The translations under genes were made by a program, and so were the position numbers. The notes beneath the pieces are model-generated. The model saw only the letters and a list, made by a program, of their open reading frames with translations. It did not search any database and was not told the origin of the DNA. A stretch of DNA of 64,000 nt from positions 124,001 to 188,000 of the forward strand of contig CAZYJL010000003.1 of assembly GCA_964647825.1 (NCBI GenBank). The letters are read 5' to 3'. Shown piece after piece: positions 9,093-16,292 of this stretch. Numbering within the stretch: position 1 is the stretch's first letter; each line of letters opens with the position of its first letter. Source of the DNA: VFKI01 sp964647825. GTDB lineage: Bacteria; Pseudomonadota; Gammaproteobacteria; DSM-16500.

Positions 9093-10135
9093 GGAGCCAC
9101 CTGCGCTGCTACATCCTCAAATAACCGTGCAAACGCGTGGCCTTGCCGTGCACGCCAAACGCCTTTGCCATAAGCGTAACCAACGATCATCGGCATGGCG
9201 ATCGTCGCCTCTGCAAAGACCATTTGTTCATGCACGACCGATACCTTGCCCCATGAACAAGCTTCACGCAGGGTTGAGCCAGATAACCCGCCATCGCGCT
9301 CATCCGCTACCGTAATTTGCACAGCATATTTATGCAGTGGGACTTCCGCACCTAATAATTCCGCAGCAACCACAATGTCTTGCGCGAAATTTTTTGGCAC
9401 GCCACCACCTACCATCAATAATCCTGTCTCGCCGATGCTGATTTTTAACTGCGTCAATTCACGGAAATCTTTTACTGAGTCAATGCTAATGTGTTTATCA
9501 GGGTGCTCAACTTGATGCATGACTAAACCAAAACCCGCACTGCAATCGCTAAAAGCCGGCACAAAAATTGGAATATCTTTTTCATATGCTCGACGCACGA
9601 TGGAATCTGCACCTTTATTCTTTACTTGCAAATACCGCCCCATCTCACGAATAAATTCACGTGAAGAATACGCTTTTGCCGGCATGGCATTCGCAATGTC
9701 ACGAATGGTGTTATCACAAATTCTTAACTCATTCTCATCAATTAAGGTGTCATAAATACGATCAATCGAAAGCGCCTGTAGCTCCGTATCTTCTAAGCGT
9801 GGTGAACCTTGATAATGACGAAAGCCTAACCCTTCAAAGAAATCTTGATCGACAATGTTTGCACCCGTCGAGACAATGGCATCCACCATATTGTGCTCGA
9901 TCATATCAAGAATCACTTGTTTTAAACCGGCGCTCACTAACGACCCTGCAAGGCACAAAATAACACCACATTGCTTATCTGCTAACATGTCATGATAAAT
10001 GGCCGCTGCGCGCGCTAGATTACGTGCTTGGAAGGCCGTTCCTTCCATCGCTTCCACCAGCCCAACGAAATCCAGTTTTTTGATATCAATATGACGCACC
10101 GTCTTGGATAACAACTCAGCCCGCTTCTTTTCCAT
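9089..10135 (-). CDS. Deoxyhypusine synthase-like enzyme (possible homospermidine-type synthase)
   Basis: The 348-residue protein matches the deoxyhypusine synthase family, which transfers an aminobutyl group from spermidine through a lysine-imine. The catalytic Lys context of eukaryotic DHS (EAVSWGK) is conserved as EACSWGK, with K297. NAD-binding segments STGANIVDQDF (near 90) and FSDCSAGFGLV (near 200) are present. Bacteria normally lack eIF5A, so protein modification is unlikely. Family members in bacteria are thought to act on small amines, for example making homospermidine from putrescine. Its place as the first gene of the operon with speA and speB supports a polyamine substrate. The exact product is unknown. 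Confidence 0.8.
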   Translation of the reverse strand: MEKKRAELLSKTVRHIDIKKLDFVGLVEAMEGTAFQARNLARAAAIYHDMLADKQCGVILCLAGSLVSAGLKQVILDMIEHNMVDAIVSTGANIVDQDFFEGLGFRHYQGSPRLEDTELQALSIDRIYDTLIDENELRICDNTIRDIANAMPAKAYSSREFIREMGRYLQVKNKGADSIVRRAYEKDIPIFVPAFSDCSAGFGLVMHQVEHPDKHISIDSVKDFRELTQLKISIGETGLLMVGGGVPKNFAQDIVVAAELLGAEVPLHKYAVQITVADERDGGLSGSTLREACSWGKVSVVHEQMVFAEATIAMPMIVGYAYGKGVWRARQGHAFARLFEDVAAQVAP

Positions 10136-10341
10136 TCTTCACCCCCATGCAACAAACAATCGTTATCAGCTTCTTAAGCCCACAAACCAAAAAAGAGGGG
10201 CAATTATGGAACTTTTTTTATCAAACGCAAGAATTTTTATCCCTTTCGTCTCACTTGTTAATTATTTTCCCTTTCCCTCTCGCGAAAAAAATATAAAATA
10301 TTAAATTGTACCGTATTTATTTAACCACTTTGGGAACACAC

Positions 10342-10677
10342 ATGAGCACTTTGTCTGAAATTACCGATCATTCTTTTGAGCAAGACGTTATCCAATCTAA
10401 CGTCCCAGTCCTTGTTGATTTTTGGGCCCAATGGTGCGGTCCCTGCAAAGCAATTGCCCCGATGTTGGAAGAGGTTGCCAAGCATTATGACGGCAAGATC
10501 AAAATCGTCAAAATGGATGTTGACCGCAACCCTGCCACCCCACCCCGTTTTGGTGTACGCGGCATTCCCACGCTGATTCTCTTTCATGAAGGCCAAGCAA
10601 AAGCCACGCAAGTTGGGCTCCTCTCTCGTAATGAATTAGTCAGCTTTATCGACAATCATACAGGCATCACGAATTAA
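10342..10677 (+). CDS. trxA: Thioredoxin 1
   Basis: Small cytoplasmic disulfide reductase. The active site WCGPCK lies in VDFWAQWCGPCKAIAP, and the cis-proline loop is RGIPTLILF. At 111 residues from the ATG at 10342 it has the standard length. An upstream in-frame TTG at 10306 lacks support. The segment usually read NPxxAxxYGIRGIPT is NPATPPRFGVRGIPT here, a small variation. It sits just upstream of rho, the same gene order as in E. coli. Confidence 0.95.
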   Translation: MSTLSEITDHSFEQDVIQSNVPVLVDFWAQWCGPCKAIAPMLEEVAKHYDGKIKIVKMDVDRNPATPPRFGVRGIPTLILFHEGQAKATQVGLLSRNELVSFIDNHTGITN

Positions 10678-10995
10678 CTCTCTCAAAAGAAGAACCGGCT
10701 TACTATGCATCCTGTTACGCGTGATACCGTTTCCCATGCAACAAGCTAGCTCACTGAAATAACAGTAAAAACTCAGTGAGGAACGGTTTAAAAAAAGCAA
10801 AAAAAAATAGTAAAAAAACCCAAAAGGGCTGGATTCCAGCCCAATTTAATGATAATTTAGACGAGTTGTTATTTACTTCTGTTTTTAACTCATCCGTTCA
10901 AACCGTAAAAAAACAGTCAGCGCTGGGAACGCATTCATGTTTCCCATTGTCCCTGACCAACCAACCCCTTCAAACAAAACAGGCAAAAAGCTACC
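10678..10995. other. trxA-rho intergenic leader region
   Basis: There is no gene in these 318 bases. CTCACTGA (10750-10757) pairs with TCAGTGAG (10773-10780), and flanking CCGTT and AACGG can extend the stem. A second hairpin, GGGCTGG-ATT-CCAGCCC, follows near 10827-10843 after an A-rich stretch. The region may form the rho leader, where autoregulation is known in E. coli, or may terminate trxA transcription. I cannot tell these apart. Confidence 0.4.
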
Positions 10996-12666
10996 ATGGC
11001 AGAAATCAACACAAAAGACCCTTCCGCACCAGCACAACCACAAGAAACCTTTGAAAAACCGCAAAAGCAAACGAAAACCATTCGCTACCCTAAAGCGACA
11101 AACAGAACAACACTGACGACAACAGCGCGACACAAAGCAGCCAGAGCAGGAAAACTAGCCAAATCAGCTGCCACAGGCGATAGCTCGCCGGGAAACACAG
11201 CGCCGATCCACAGCACAAACACTACCGCAGAAAAACGAGGGAATGCGGAGCTTGGCAACAGAAAAGAAATTGCTTCACACAGCCATTACACCACCCAAAC
11301 AGGGGGGAACAATGGACACATGACGACTGGGCAGCAACAGCAGCACAATAATAACAATAACAACAGCAGCCAAGATGATCACAATACGCCAGCCAAGACC
11401 GAAAAAGCTGGCATGAATTTAACTGAACTCAAGAAAAAAACACCCGGCGAACTCATTAAACTTGCCGAAGAATACAATCTTGAAAACATGGCCCGCTCAC
11501 GCAAACAAGATATTATTTTTGCCTTACTGAAGGTCCATGCGCGACAACACAAAATTTATGGCGATGGCGTACTCGAAATATTACAAGATGGCTTTGGTTT
11601 TTTACGTTCGCCTGATGGCTCTTATTTGGCAGGCCCCGATGATATCTATGTCTCGCCAAGCCAAATTCGACGTTTCAATTTACGCACCGGCGACACCATT
11701 GCTGGCGAAATTCGCCCCCCTAAAGAAGGTGAACGTTATTTTGCCTTACTCAAAGTTGACCATATCAATTTTGAACCCCCTGAAAACACAAAAAGCAAAG
11801 TCTTATTTGAAAATTTAACGCCTCTCTTCCCCAATCAGCGACTCAAATTAGAATGCGGCAATGGCAGTACAGAAGACATTACAGCTCGCATCATCGACTT
11901 AGCCGCGCCCGTTGGGAAAGGCCAACGCGGCCTGATTGTCTCACCACCAAAAGCCGGTAAGACCATGATGCTGCAAAATATCGCGCACTCCATCGCGCAA
12001 AATCATCCCGAATGCTATTTAATGGTTTTGCTTATTGATGAACGCCCCGAAGAAGTCACGGAAATGACGCGCTCTGTTCGTGGCGAAGTCATTGCCAGCA
12101 CATTCGATGAACCTGCTAATCGGCACGTGCAAGTTGCTGAAATGGCAATCGAAAAAGCAAAACGCTTAGTTGAACACAAACGCGATGTGATTGTTCTTAT
12201 GGACTCCATTACGCGCCTAGCCCGCGCCTACAATACTGTTGTCCCTGCTTCCGGTAAGGTGCTCACAGGTGGTGTCGATGCCAATGCGTTACAACGCCCA
12301 AAACGTATTTTTGGTGCCGCACGTAACATCGAAGAAGGTGGCAGCTTGACCATCATTGCAACAGCCCTCGTCGAGACCGGCTCTAAAATGGACGATGTGA
12401 TTTACGAGGAATTTAAAGGCACCGGCAATATGGAAATCCATATGGATAGACGTATCGCTGAACGTCGCATTTATCCTGCTATCAATATTAATAAATCGGG
12501 CACACGACGCGAAGAGCTCTTAACCAGTCGTGAAGAAATTCAAAAAATGTGGATTCTGCGCAAATTACTCCAACCAATGGATGAATTGGCCGCGATTGAA
12601 TTCTTAATTGATCGCCTGAAATCTACCAAATGCAACGAAGACTTTTTTGAGGCGATGAAACGCTAA
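10996..12666 (+). CDS. rho: Transcription termination factor Rho with N/Q-rich N-terminal extension
   Basis: Hexameric RNA-dependent ATPase that ends transcription. From residue 140 (MNLTELKKKTPGELI) to the end it aligns with ordinary 419-residue Rho. Visible motifs are the RNA-binding GDGVLEILQDGFGFLR, Walker A SPPKAGKTMM, Walker B VLLIDERPEEV and the Q-loop region SGKVLTGG. Residues 1-139 are extra, basic and low-complexity, with a GQQQQHNNNNNNSSQ tract at 112-126. The ATG at 10996 is preceded by an AGGCAAAAAG segment. The inner ATG at 11413 has no strong ribosome site, so the extension may be translated, but a start at 11413 remains possible. The N/Q tract resembles a prion-like or phase-separating segment, as reported for some clostridial Rho proteins. 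Confidence 0.9.
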   Translation: MAEINTKDPSAPAQPQETFEKPQKQTKTIRYPKATNRTTLTTTARHKAARAGKLAKSAATGDSSPGNTAPIHSTNTTAEKRGNAELGNRKEIASHSHYTTQTGGNNGHMTTGQQQQHNNNNNNSSQDDHNTPAKTEKAGMNLTELKKKTPGELIKLAEEYNLENMARSRKQDIIFALLKVHARQHKIYGDGVLEILQDGFGFLRSPDGSYLAGPDDIYVSPSQIRRFNLRTGDTIAGEIRPPKEGERYFALLKVDHINFEPPENTKSKVLFENLTPLFPNQRLKLECGNGSTEDITARIIDLAAPVGKGQRGLIVSPPKAGKTMMLQNIAHSIAQNHPECYLMVLLIDERPEEVTEMTRSVRGEVIASTFDEPANRHVQVAEMAIEKAKRLVEHKRDVIVLMDSITRLARAYNTVVPASGKVLTGGVDANALQRPKRIFGAARNIEEGGSLTIIATALVETGSKMDDVIYEEFKGTGNMEIHMDRRIAERRIYPAININKSGTRREELLTSREEIQKMWILRKLLQPMDELAAIEFLIDRLKSTKCNEDFFEAMKR

Positions 12667-12682
12667 TTTTTACTTTATGATT

Positions 12683-12812
12683 CTAGGGCCTGCTGACAAT
12701 TGGTTGTTTTTAACCATTTTATGAAAAAACAGGAAGTTTTCGAGAATCAAATCAGGAAGAGTCTATTTGATGAGAAAATGTTTAAAAACAACCAATTGTC
12801 AGCAGGCCCTAG
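12683..12812. mobile_element. MITE-like element, copy B (130 bp)
   Basis: The ends CTAGGGCCTGCTGACAATTG and its exact complement bracket a centre (ACAGGAAGTTTTCGAGAATC, ATCAGGAAGAGT) nearly identical to copy A at 5992-6120. At the outer ends GTCTGTTG in copy A is GCCTGCTG here on both arms, so the two arms changed together. It begins 16 bases after the rho stop and could act as its terminator hairpin. A fragment resembling the end (CTAGGGTCTGTC) recurs at about 12929. Confidence 0.85.
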
Positions 12813-12840
12813 CACAGGGTTTCATTTATTAGGCCTGTTT

Positions 12841-12908
12841 TGTCATCCCGTGAGATCCAGAGAAACGCCAATCATAATTGGATACTGTGAATAAAGCGCG
12901 GGATGACA
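12841..12908. repeat. TGTCATNCCGCG-family dispersed palindrome, copy 1
   Basis: TGTCATCCCG on the left is matched by CGGGATGACA on the right, with ATCCAGA inside as in other copies. The same termini occur near 13552, 31779, 32953, 46249 and 57574. It is non-coding and placed between the MITE-like copy B and the EVE gene. Confidence 0.7.
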
Positions 12909-12959
12909 GAATCAAGGAAACAAAGTCCTAGGGTCTGTCATCAGCAAGGATAAAATTAC

Positions 12960-13436
12960 GTGCGTTATTGGTTATTTAAATCGGAACCAGAAACATTTAG
13001 CTTGGAAACACTTAAACAATGCCCCAAACAAACCACTGGCTGGGACGGTGTACGTAATTACCAAGCACGCAACTTGTTACGCGATGAGATAAAAAAGGGC
13101 GACCAAGCTTTTTTTTATCATTCAAACTGTCAGCCACCGGGCATTGTTGGCATTGTGGATATTGTTACCTCAGGCTATCCAGATTTCACTGCACTCAATG
13201 CTCAATCTAAGTATTATGACCCTGATGCAACACCTGAAAATCCACGCTGGTACCAAGTCGATGTGCGTTTCAAAGAAAAATTCTTGCGCCTCATCTCACT
13301 GGATGAACTAAAAACACAGCCAGGGCTCGAAACAATGCAAGTAACGCGCAGAGGAAACCGCTTATCTGTCTCGCCTGTCACGCCGGAAGAATGGCAGATT
13401 ATTATCGCAATGGCAGCAGCACAGTCAGCCTCATAA
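12960..13436 (+). CDS. EVE-domain protein (Thy28 family)
   Basis: A 158-residue single-domain protein of the EVE/PUA-like fold, a family believed to bind modified bases in nucleic acids. Typical segments are MRYWLFKSEPETFS at the start, TGWDGVRNYQARN near 26, GDQAFFYHSNCQPPGIVGI near 47, and DPRWYQVDV-like NPRWYQVDV near 92. The start is GTG with AAGGA nine bases upstream. It has no obvious operon partner. The specific ligand is not known; in other bacteria the family often neighbours restriction systems or cell-division genes, which is not the case here. Confidence 0.85.
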   Translation: MRYWLFKSEPETFSLETLKQCPKQTTGWDGVRNYQARNLLRDEIKKGDQAFFYHSNCQPPGIVGIVDIVTSGYPDFTALNAQSKYYDPDATPENPRWYQVDVRFKEKFLRLISLDELKTQPGLETMQVTRRGNRLSVSPVTPEEWQIIIAMAAAQSAS

Positions 13437-13551
13437 ACCATAAACATGCATATTTAAAATTTGATATAATAAGGCACCTAATTTGAATACTGATCGTCAC
13501 TCATGCTGAAAATGATCGACCACGCTTAGGTAACATTTGTTGTGTCTACTT

Positions 13552-13642
13552 TGTCATTCTCGGGGTCCAGAATGTTGACAAAAATAACATTTCTGGTTGA
13601 CAGTAAAGACACTAGATACCGCGCATAAAGCGCAGTATGACA
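13552..13642. repeat. TGTCATNCCGCG-family dispersed palindrome, copy 2
   Basis: TGTCATTCTC on the left pairs imperfectly with GCAGTATGACA on the right. The interior holds GGTCCAGAA and TAGATACCGCGC, features shared with other copies. A second nested inverted repeat, CCAGAATGTT with AACATTTCTGG, sits inside, as if another hairpin had inserted or grown there. It lies about 40 bases upstream of dps. Confidence 0.65.
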
Positions 13643-13684
13643 GAATGAATCGGTCCACTCGGCATCATCAAAAGGAGTTAGCAC

Positions 13685-14131
13685 ATGTCACATCACGGAG
13701 AAACAGCACTTACGGCTGGGTTATGCACTTTATTGGCGAATACCTATACGCTTTATTTAAAAACCCAAAATTTCCATTGGAACGTGACTGGCCCGCATTT
13801 TCATTCGTTACACAAAATGTTTGAAGAAGAATATATTGAACTCGCCGCTGCTGTCGATGAAATTGCAGAACGCATTCGTGCGCTAGGCGCCGAAGCCCCC
13901 GCTTCTTTTGCTCGTTACTTAGAACTCGCAACGCTCAAAGAAGAAAATCACACACCCACAGCGACAGACATGGTCAAAAAACTATTACAAGACCACGAAA
14001 CAATTATTGAGCAATTACAGAAATTAATGCCAACTGCACAAACAGCAAAAGACGAAGCAACCCTTGATCTCTTAATTAATCGCACTGAAATTCACCAAAA
14101 AACGGCTTGGATGTTACGGAGCTCTTTGTGA
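13685..14131 (+). CDS. dps: Dps/ferritin-like DNA-protecting protein
   Basis: A 148-residue ferritin-fold protein that would form a 12-mer, oxidise and store iron, and protect against peroxide. The Dps signature is QNFHWNVTGPHFHSLHKMFEEEY at residues 28-50, followed by ELAAAVDEIAERIRALG, giving the inter-subunit ferroxidase His and acidic ligands. AAAAGGAG lies eight bases before the ATG. The N-terminus is short, without a lysine-rich DNA-binding tail, so iron storage and detoxification may dominate. Its stop overlaps the GTG start of the PH-domain gene. Confidence 0.9.
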   Translation: MSHHGETALTAGLCTLLANTYTLYLKTQNFHWNVTGPHFHSLHKMFEEEYIELAAAVDEIAERIRALGAEAPASFARYLELATLKEENHTPTATDMVKKLLQDHETIIEQLQKLMPTAQTAKDEATLDLLINRTEIHQKTAWMLRSSL

Positions 14132-14586
14132 GAAAAATAGATCGAGAATTATTACCAGACGAGCAAATTTTATTTCGTACCGGCAAACATTATATTGTCT
14201 TTTATGTGCCGCTCGTTTGGCTGCTTGTGGTCATTGCCTTTCTTTTTATACCCAATCCTTTCATGATTAAATTTGCCATCGTGCCAGCCATGGCGGCATT
14301 ACTCACCGGCATTAATCAATGGTTTATTTATTATTTTTCTGACTTTGCTGTGACAAATAGACGCATCATCATGAAAGAAGGATTCTTTTTTCAACATACG
14401 CTAGAAATACGATTATCGACAGTTTCTAACATGAGCTTCAACCAAAGTTTAATAGGCCGATTTTTAAATTATGGCACACTCATCATTAGCCCTTTTGGCG
14501 GACGTGAAGATTTTTTCCAAGATATTGCACGTCCGCTTGAGTTTCAAAAATATGCGCAAGCACAACTCGACCAAATTGTACGTTGA
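14128..14586 (+). CDS. Bacterial PH-domain (YdbS/DUF304-like) membrane protein
   Basis: A 152-residue protein with two adjacent membrane helices at about residues 23-43 and 48-68, followed by a bacterial PH (bPH2) domain: TNRRIIMKEGFFFQHTLEIRLSTVSNMSFNQS and an RFLNYGTLIIS strand. The TNRRI and GRFLNYGTL pattern is typical of the family. The GTG at 14128 overlaps the dps stop (GTGA) and has CGGAG upstream, so I prefer it to a TTG at 14107. The role of the family is poorly defined (membrane-associated). Coupling to dps may be incidental. Confidence 0.8.
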   Translation: MRKIDRELLPDEQILFRTGKHYIVFYVPLVWLLVVIAFLFIPNPFMIKFAIVPAMAALLTGINQWFIYYFSDFAVTNRRIIMKEGFFFQHTLEIRLSTVSNMSFNQSLIGRFLNYGTLIISPFGGREDFFQDIARPLEFQKYAQAQLDQIVR

Positions 14587-14589
14587 ACT

Positions 14590-15438
14590 ATGAAAACAAA
14601 CGCACCCATTGGTATTTTTGATAGCGGCATTGGCGGGTTAACCATCACACGTGCACTTGTCAATCGCTTACCCTATGAGAATATTATTTATTTCGGTGAC
14701 ACCGCTCACTTACCGTATGGTGACAAATCAACCGCGAGCATTCAAACATGGTCAATACAAATAGCCGATATTTTATTAGCAAAAAAATGCAAATTAATTC
14801 TCATCGCTTGTAATTCTGCATCTGCAGCTGCCTACGAACGCATCAAGGCACACGTCGGTCGCCGCGCAGTGGTCATGAATGTGATCGAGCCCGTCATTGA
14901 CTCGCTCAACCAGTATCACCACAGCAATACAGCAAAAAAAACAACCATTGGTTTAATTGGCACAAGACAAACAGTTAATTCCTGCATTTATCAAAAAATA
15001 ATAGCAGCTCGCTATCCGACTATGACATTAATTCCTCATGCAACAAATTTACTTGCTGCAGCAATTGAAGAATTTGGCTCGCATCCAGTAACAGATAGTT
15101 TACTCGCAACCTACCTTGCTGATCCTATTCTAAAAAATATTGAAGCATTAATTCTTGCATGCACGCACTACCCTGTGATTAAACAGCGTATTACCGATTT
15201 TTTTACAGCACGCCAACAAGCCGTCACCATTATTGACCCATCAGATGCTGTCGCAGCCGCTGTACAAACATATCTAACAAAAAACAATCTATGTAAAACG
15301 CAAGGTGTTGGAGAAAAACATTTTTATGTCTCAGACTACACACCAAGTTTCGCTGCAGGCACACAACGCTTTTTTACGGAATCACTCACACTCGAACATT
15401 ACCCGCTCTCTGAAGAGACGATAGAACAACCTGCATGA
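14590..15438 (+). CDS. murI: Glutamate racemase
   Basis: Interconverts L- and D-glutamate for peptidoglycan. The two catalytic cysteines are present: C74 in IACNSASAA and C191 in LACTHYPVI. The N-terminal GIFDSGIGGLT and YFGDTAHLPYGDKS motifs are intact. At 282 residues it is the normal length. It starts 3 bases after the PH-domain gene and its stop overlaps the rlmJ start, so dps to rlmJ may be one transcript. Confidence 0.95.
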   Translation: MKTNAPIGIFDSGIGGLTITRALVNRLPYENIIYFGDTAHLPYGDKSTASIQTWSIQIADILLAKKCKLILIACNSASAAAYERIKAHVGRRAVVMNVIEPVIDSLNQYHHSNTAKKTTIGLIGTRQTVNSCIYQKIIAARYPTMTLIPHATNLLAAAIEEFGSHPVTDSLLATYLADPILKNIEALILACTHYPVIKQRITDFFTARQQAVTIIDPSDAVAAAVQTYLTKNNLCKTQGVGEKHFYVSDYTPSFAAGTQRFFTESLTLEHYPLSEETIEQPA

Positions 15439-16286
15439 ATTACCGACACATCTATCACGCCGGCAATGCTGCCGATGTATTCAAACATTGTATTTTAATA
15501 GCGCTTATTCAATCTTTACAAAAAAAAGAGGCAGGATTTTGTTATCTTGATACACATGCAGGTTGCGGTCTTTACCAATTAACCGATCCACTTGCAGAAA
15601 AAACAGCAGAATATCAATCAGGTATTGAAAAATTATTTTCACAACAGGATTTTTTTCTTAAACATCCCATTTTTACGACGTATTTACAATGCATCCAAAA
15701 AATTAATCCTCAGCAAAAAAAACTTGATTATTACCCAGGCTCTCCAGTAATTGCCCAAGCATTACTACGCCCACAAGATCGGGCCATATTCTCTGAATTA
15801 CATCCTGATGATTATACGCAATTAAAAAAGATATATTACGCTCGCAAAGAAGTAGCTGTGCACCATCAAAATGGTTGGCAAGGTTTAAAAGCTTTTTTAC
15901 CACCAAAAGAACGGCGTGGTTTAATTTTAATTGATCCACCTTATGAAATACCTAATGAGTTAGAAAAAGGCGTTTGTGAATTAAAAAAGGCACTCACTCG
16001 CTTTGCGAATGGTGTTTATGCATTGTGGTATCCTATTAAATTGCATTTGCCTAGAAATTATTTTTACCATCAAATAAAAGAAACAATCAATCAACCCGCC
16101 CTGTGCGTAGAACTGACTATTTTACCTGAGAAAGGGAATAATAAATTAGCCGGTAGCGGTATGATAATTATTAATCCGCCATGGCAACTTGCAGAAACAT
16201 TACAATGTATCTTACCACCTCTTTGGCAAATCATGAGTGAACAGCAACAGGGTAAATGGCACGTCACGTGCATCACAAAAAAATAA
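15435..16286 (+). CDS. rlmJ: 23S rRNA (adenine2030-N6)-methyltransferase
   Basis: SAM-dependent rRNA methyltransferase. MNYRHIYHAGNAADVFKH at the start and LDTHAGCGLY (SAM-binding, residues 38-47) are characteristic, and the catalytic DPPYE motif is in LILIDPPYEIP near residue 163. At 283 residues it is full length. The ATG overlaps the murI stop (ATGA). It ends 6 bases before the convergent effector-like gene, with no terminator hairpin visible between them. Confidence 0.93.
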   Translation: MNYRHIYHAGNAADVFKHCILIALIQSLQKKEAGFCYLDTHAGCGLYQLTDPLAEKTAEYQSGIEKLFSQQDFFLKHPIFTTYLQCIQKINPQQKKLDYYPGSPVIAQALLRPQDRAIFSELHPDDYTQLKKIYYARKEVAVHHQNGWQGLKAFLPPKERRGLILIDPPYEIPNELEKGVCELKKALTRFANGVYALWYPIKLHLPRNYFYHQIKETINQPALCVELTILPEKGNNKLAGSGMIIINPPWQLAETLQCILPPLWQIMSEQQQGKWHVTCITKK

Positions 16287-16292
16287 CTTTCA

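Noticed and set aside
9058..9963. Several rightward open frames opposite the deoxyhypusine synthase-like gene
   Set aside because: They have no ribosome sites or recognisable motifs and lie antisense to a clear conserved gene.
13597..13824. 75-residue frame overlapping the start of dps
   Set aside because: It begins in a repeat and reads dps in the wrong frame; dps has the ribosome site and family match.
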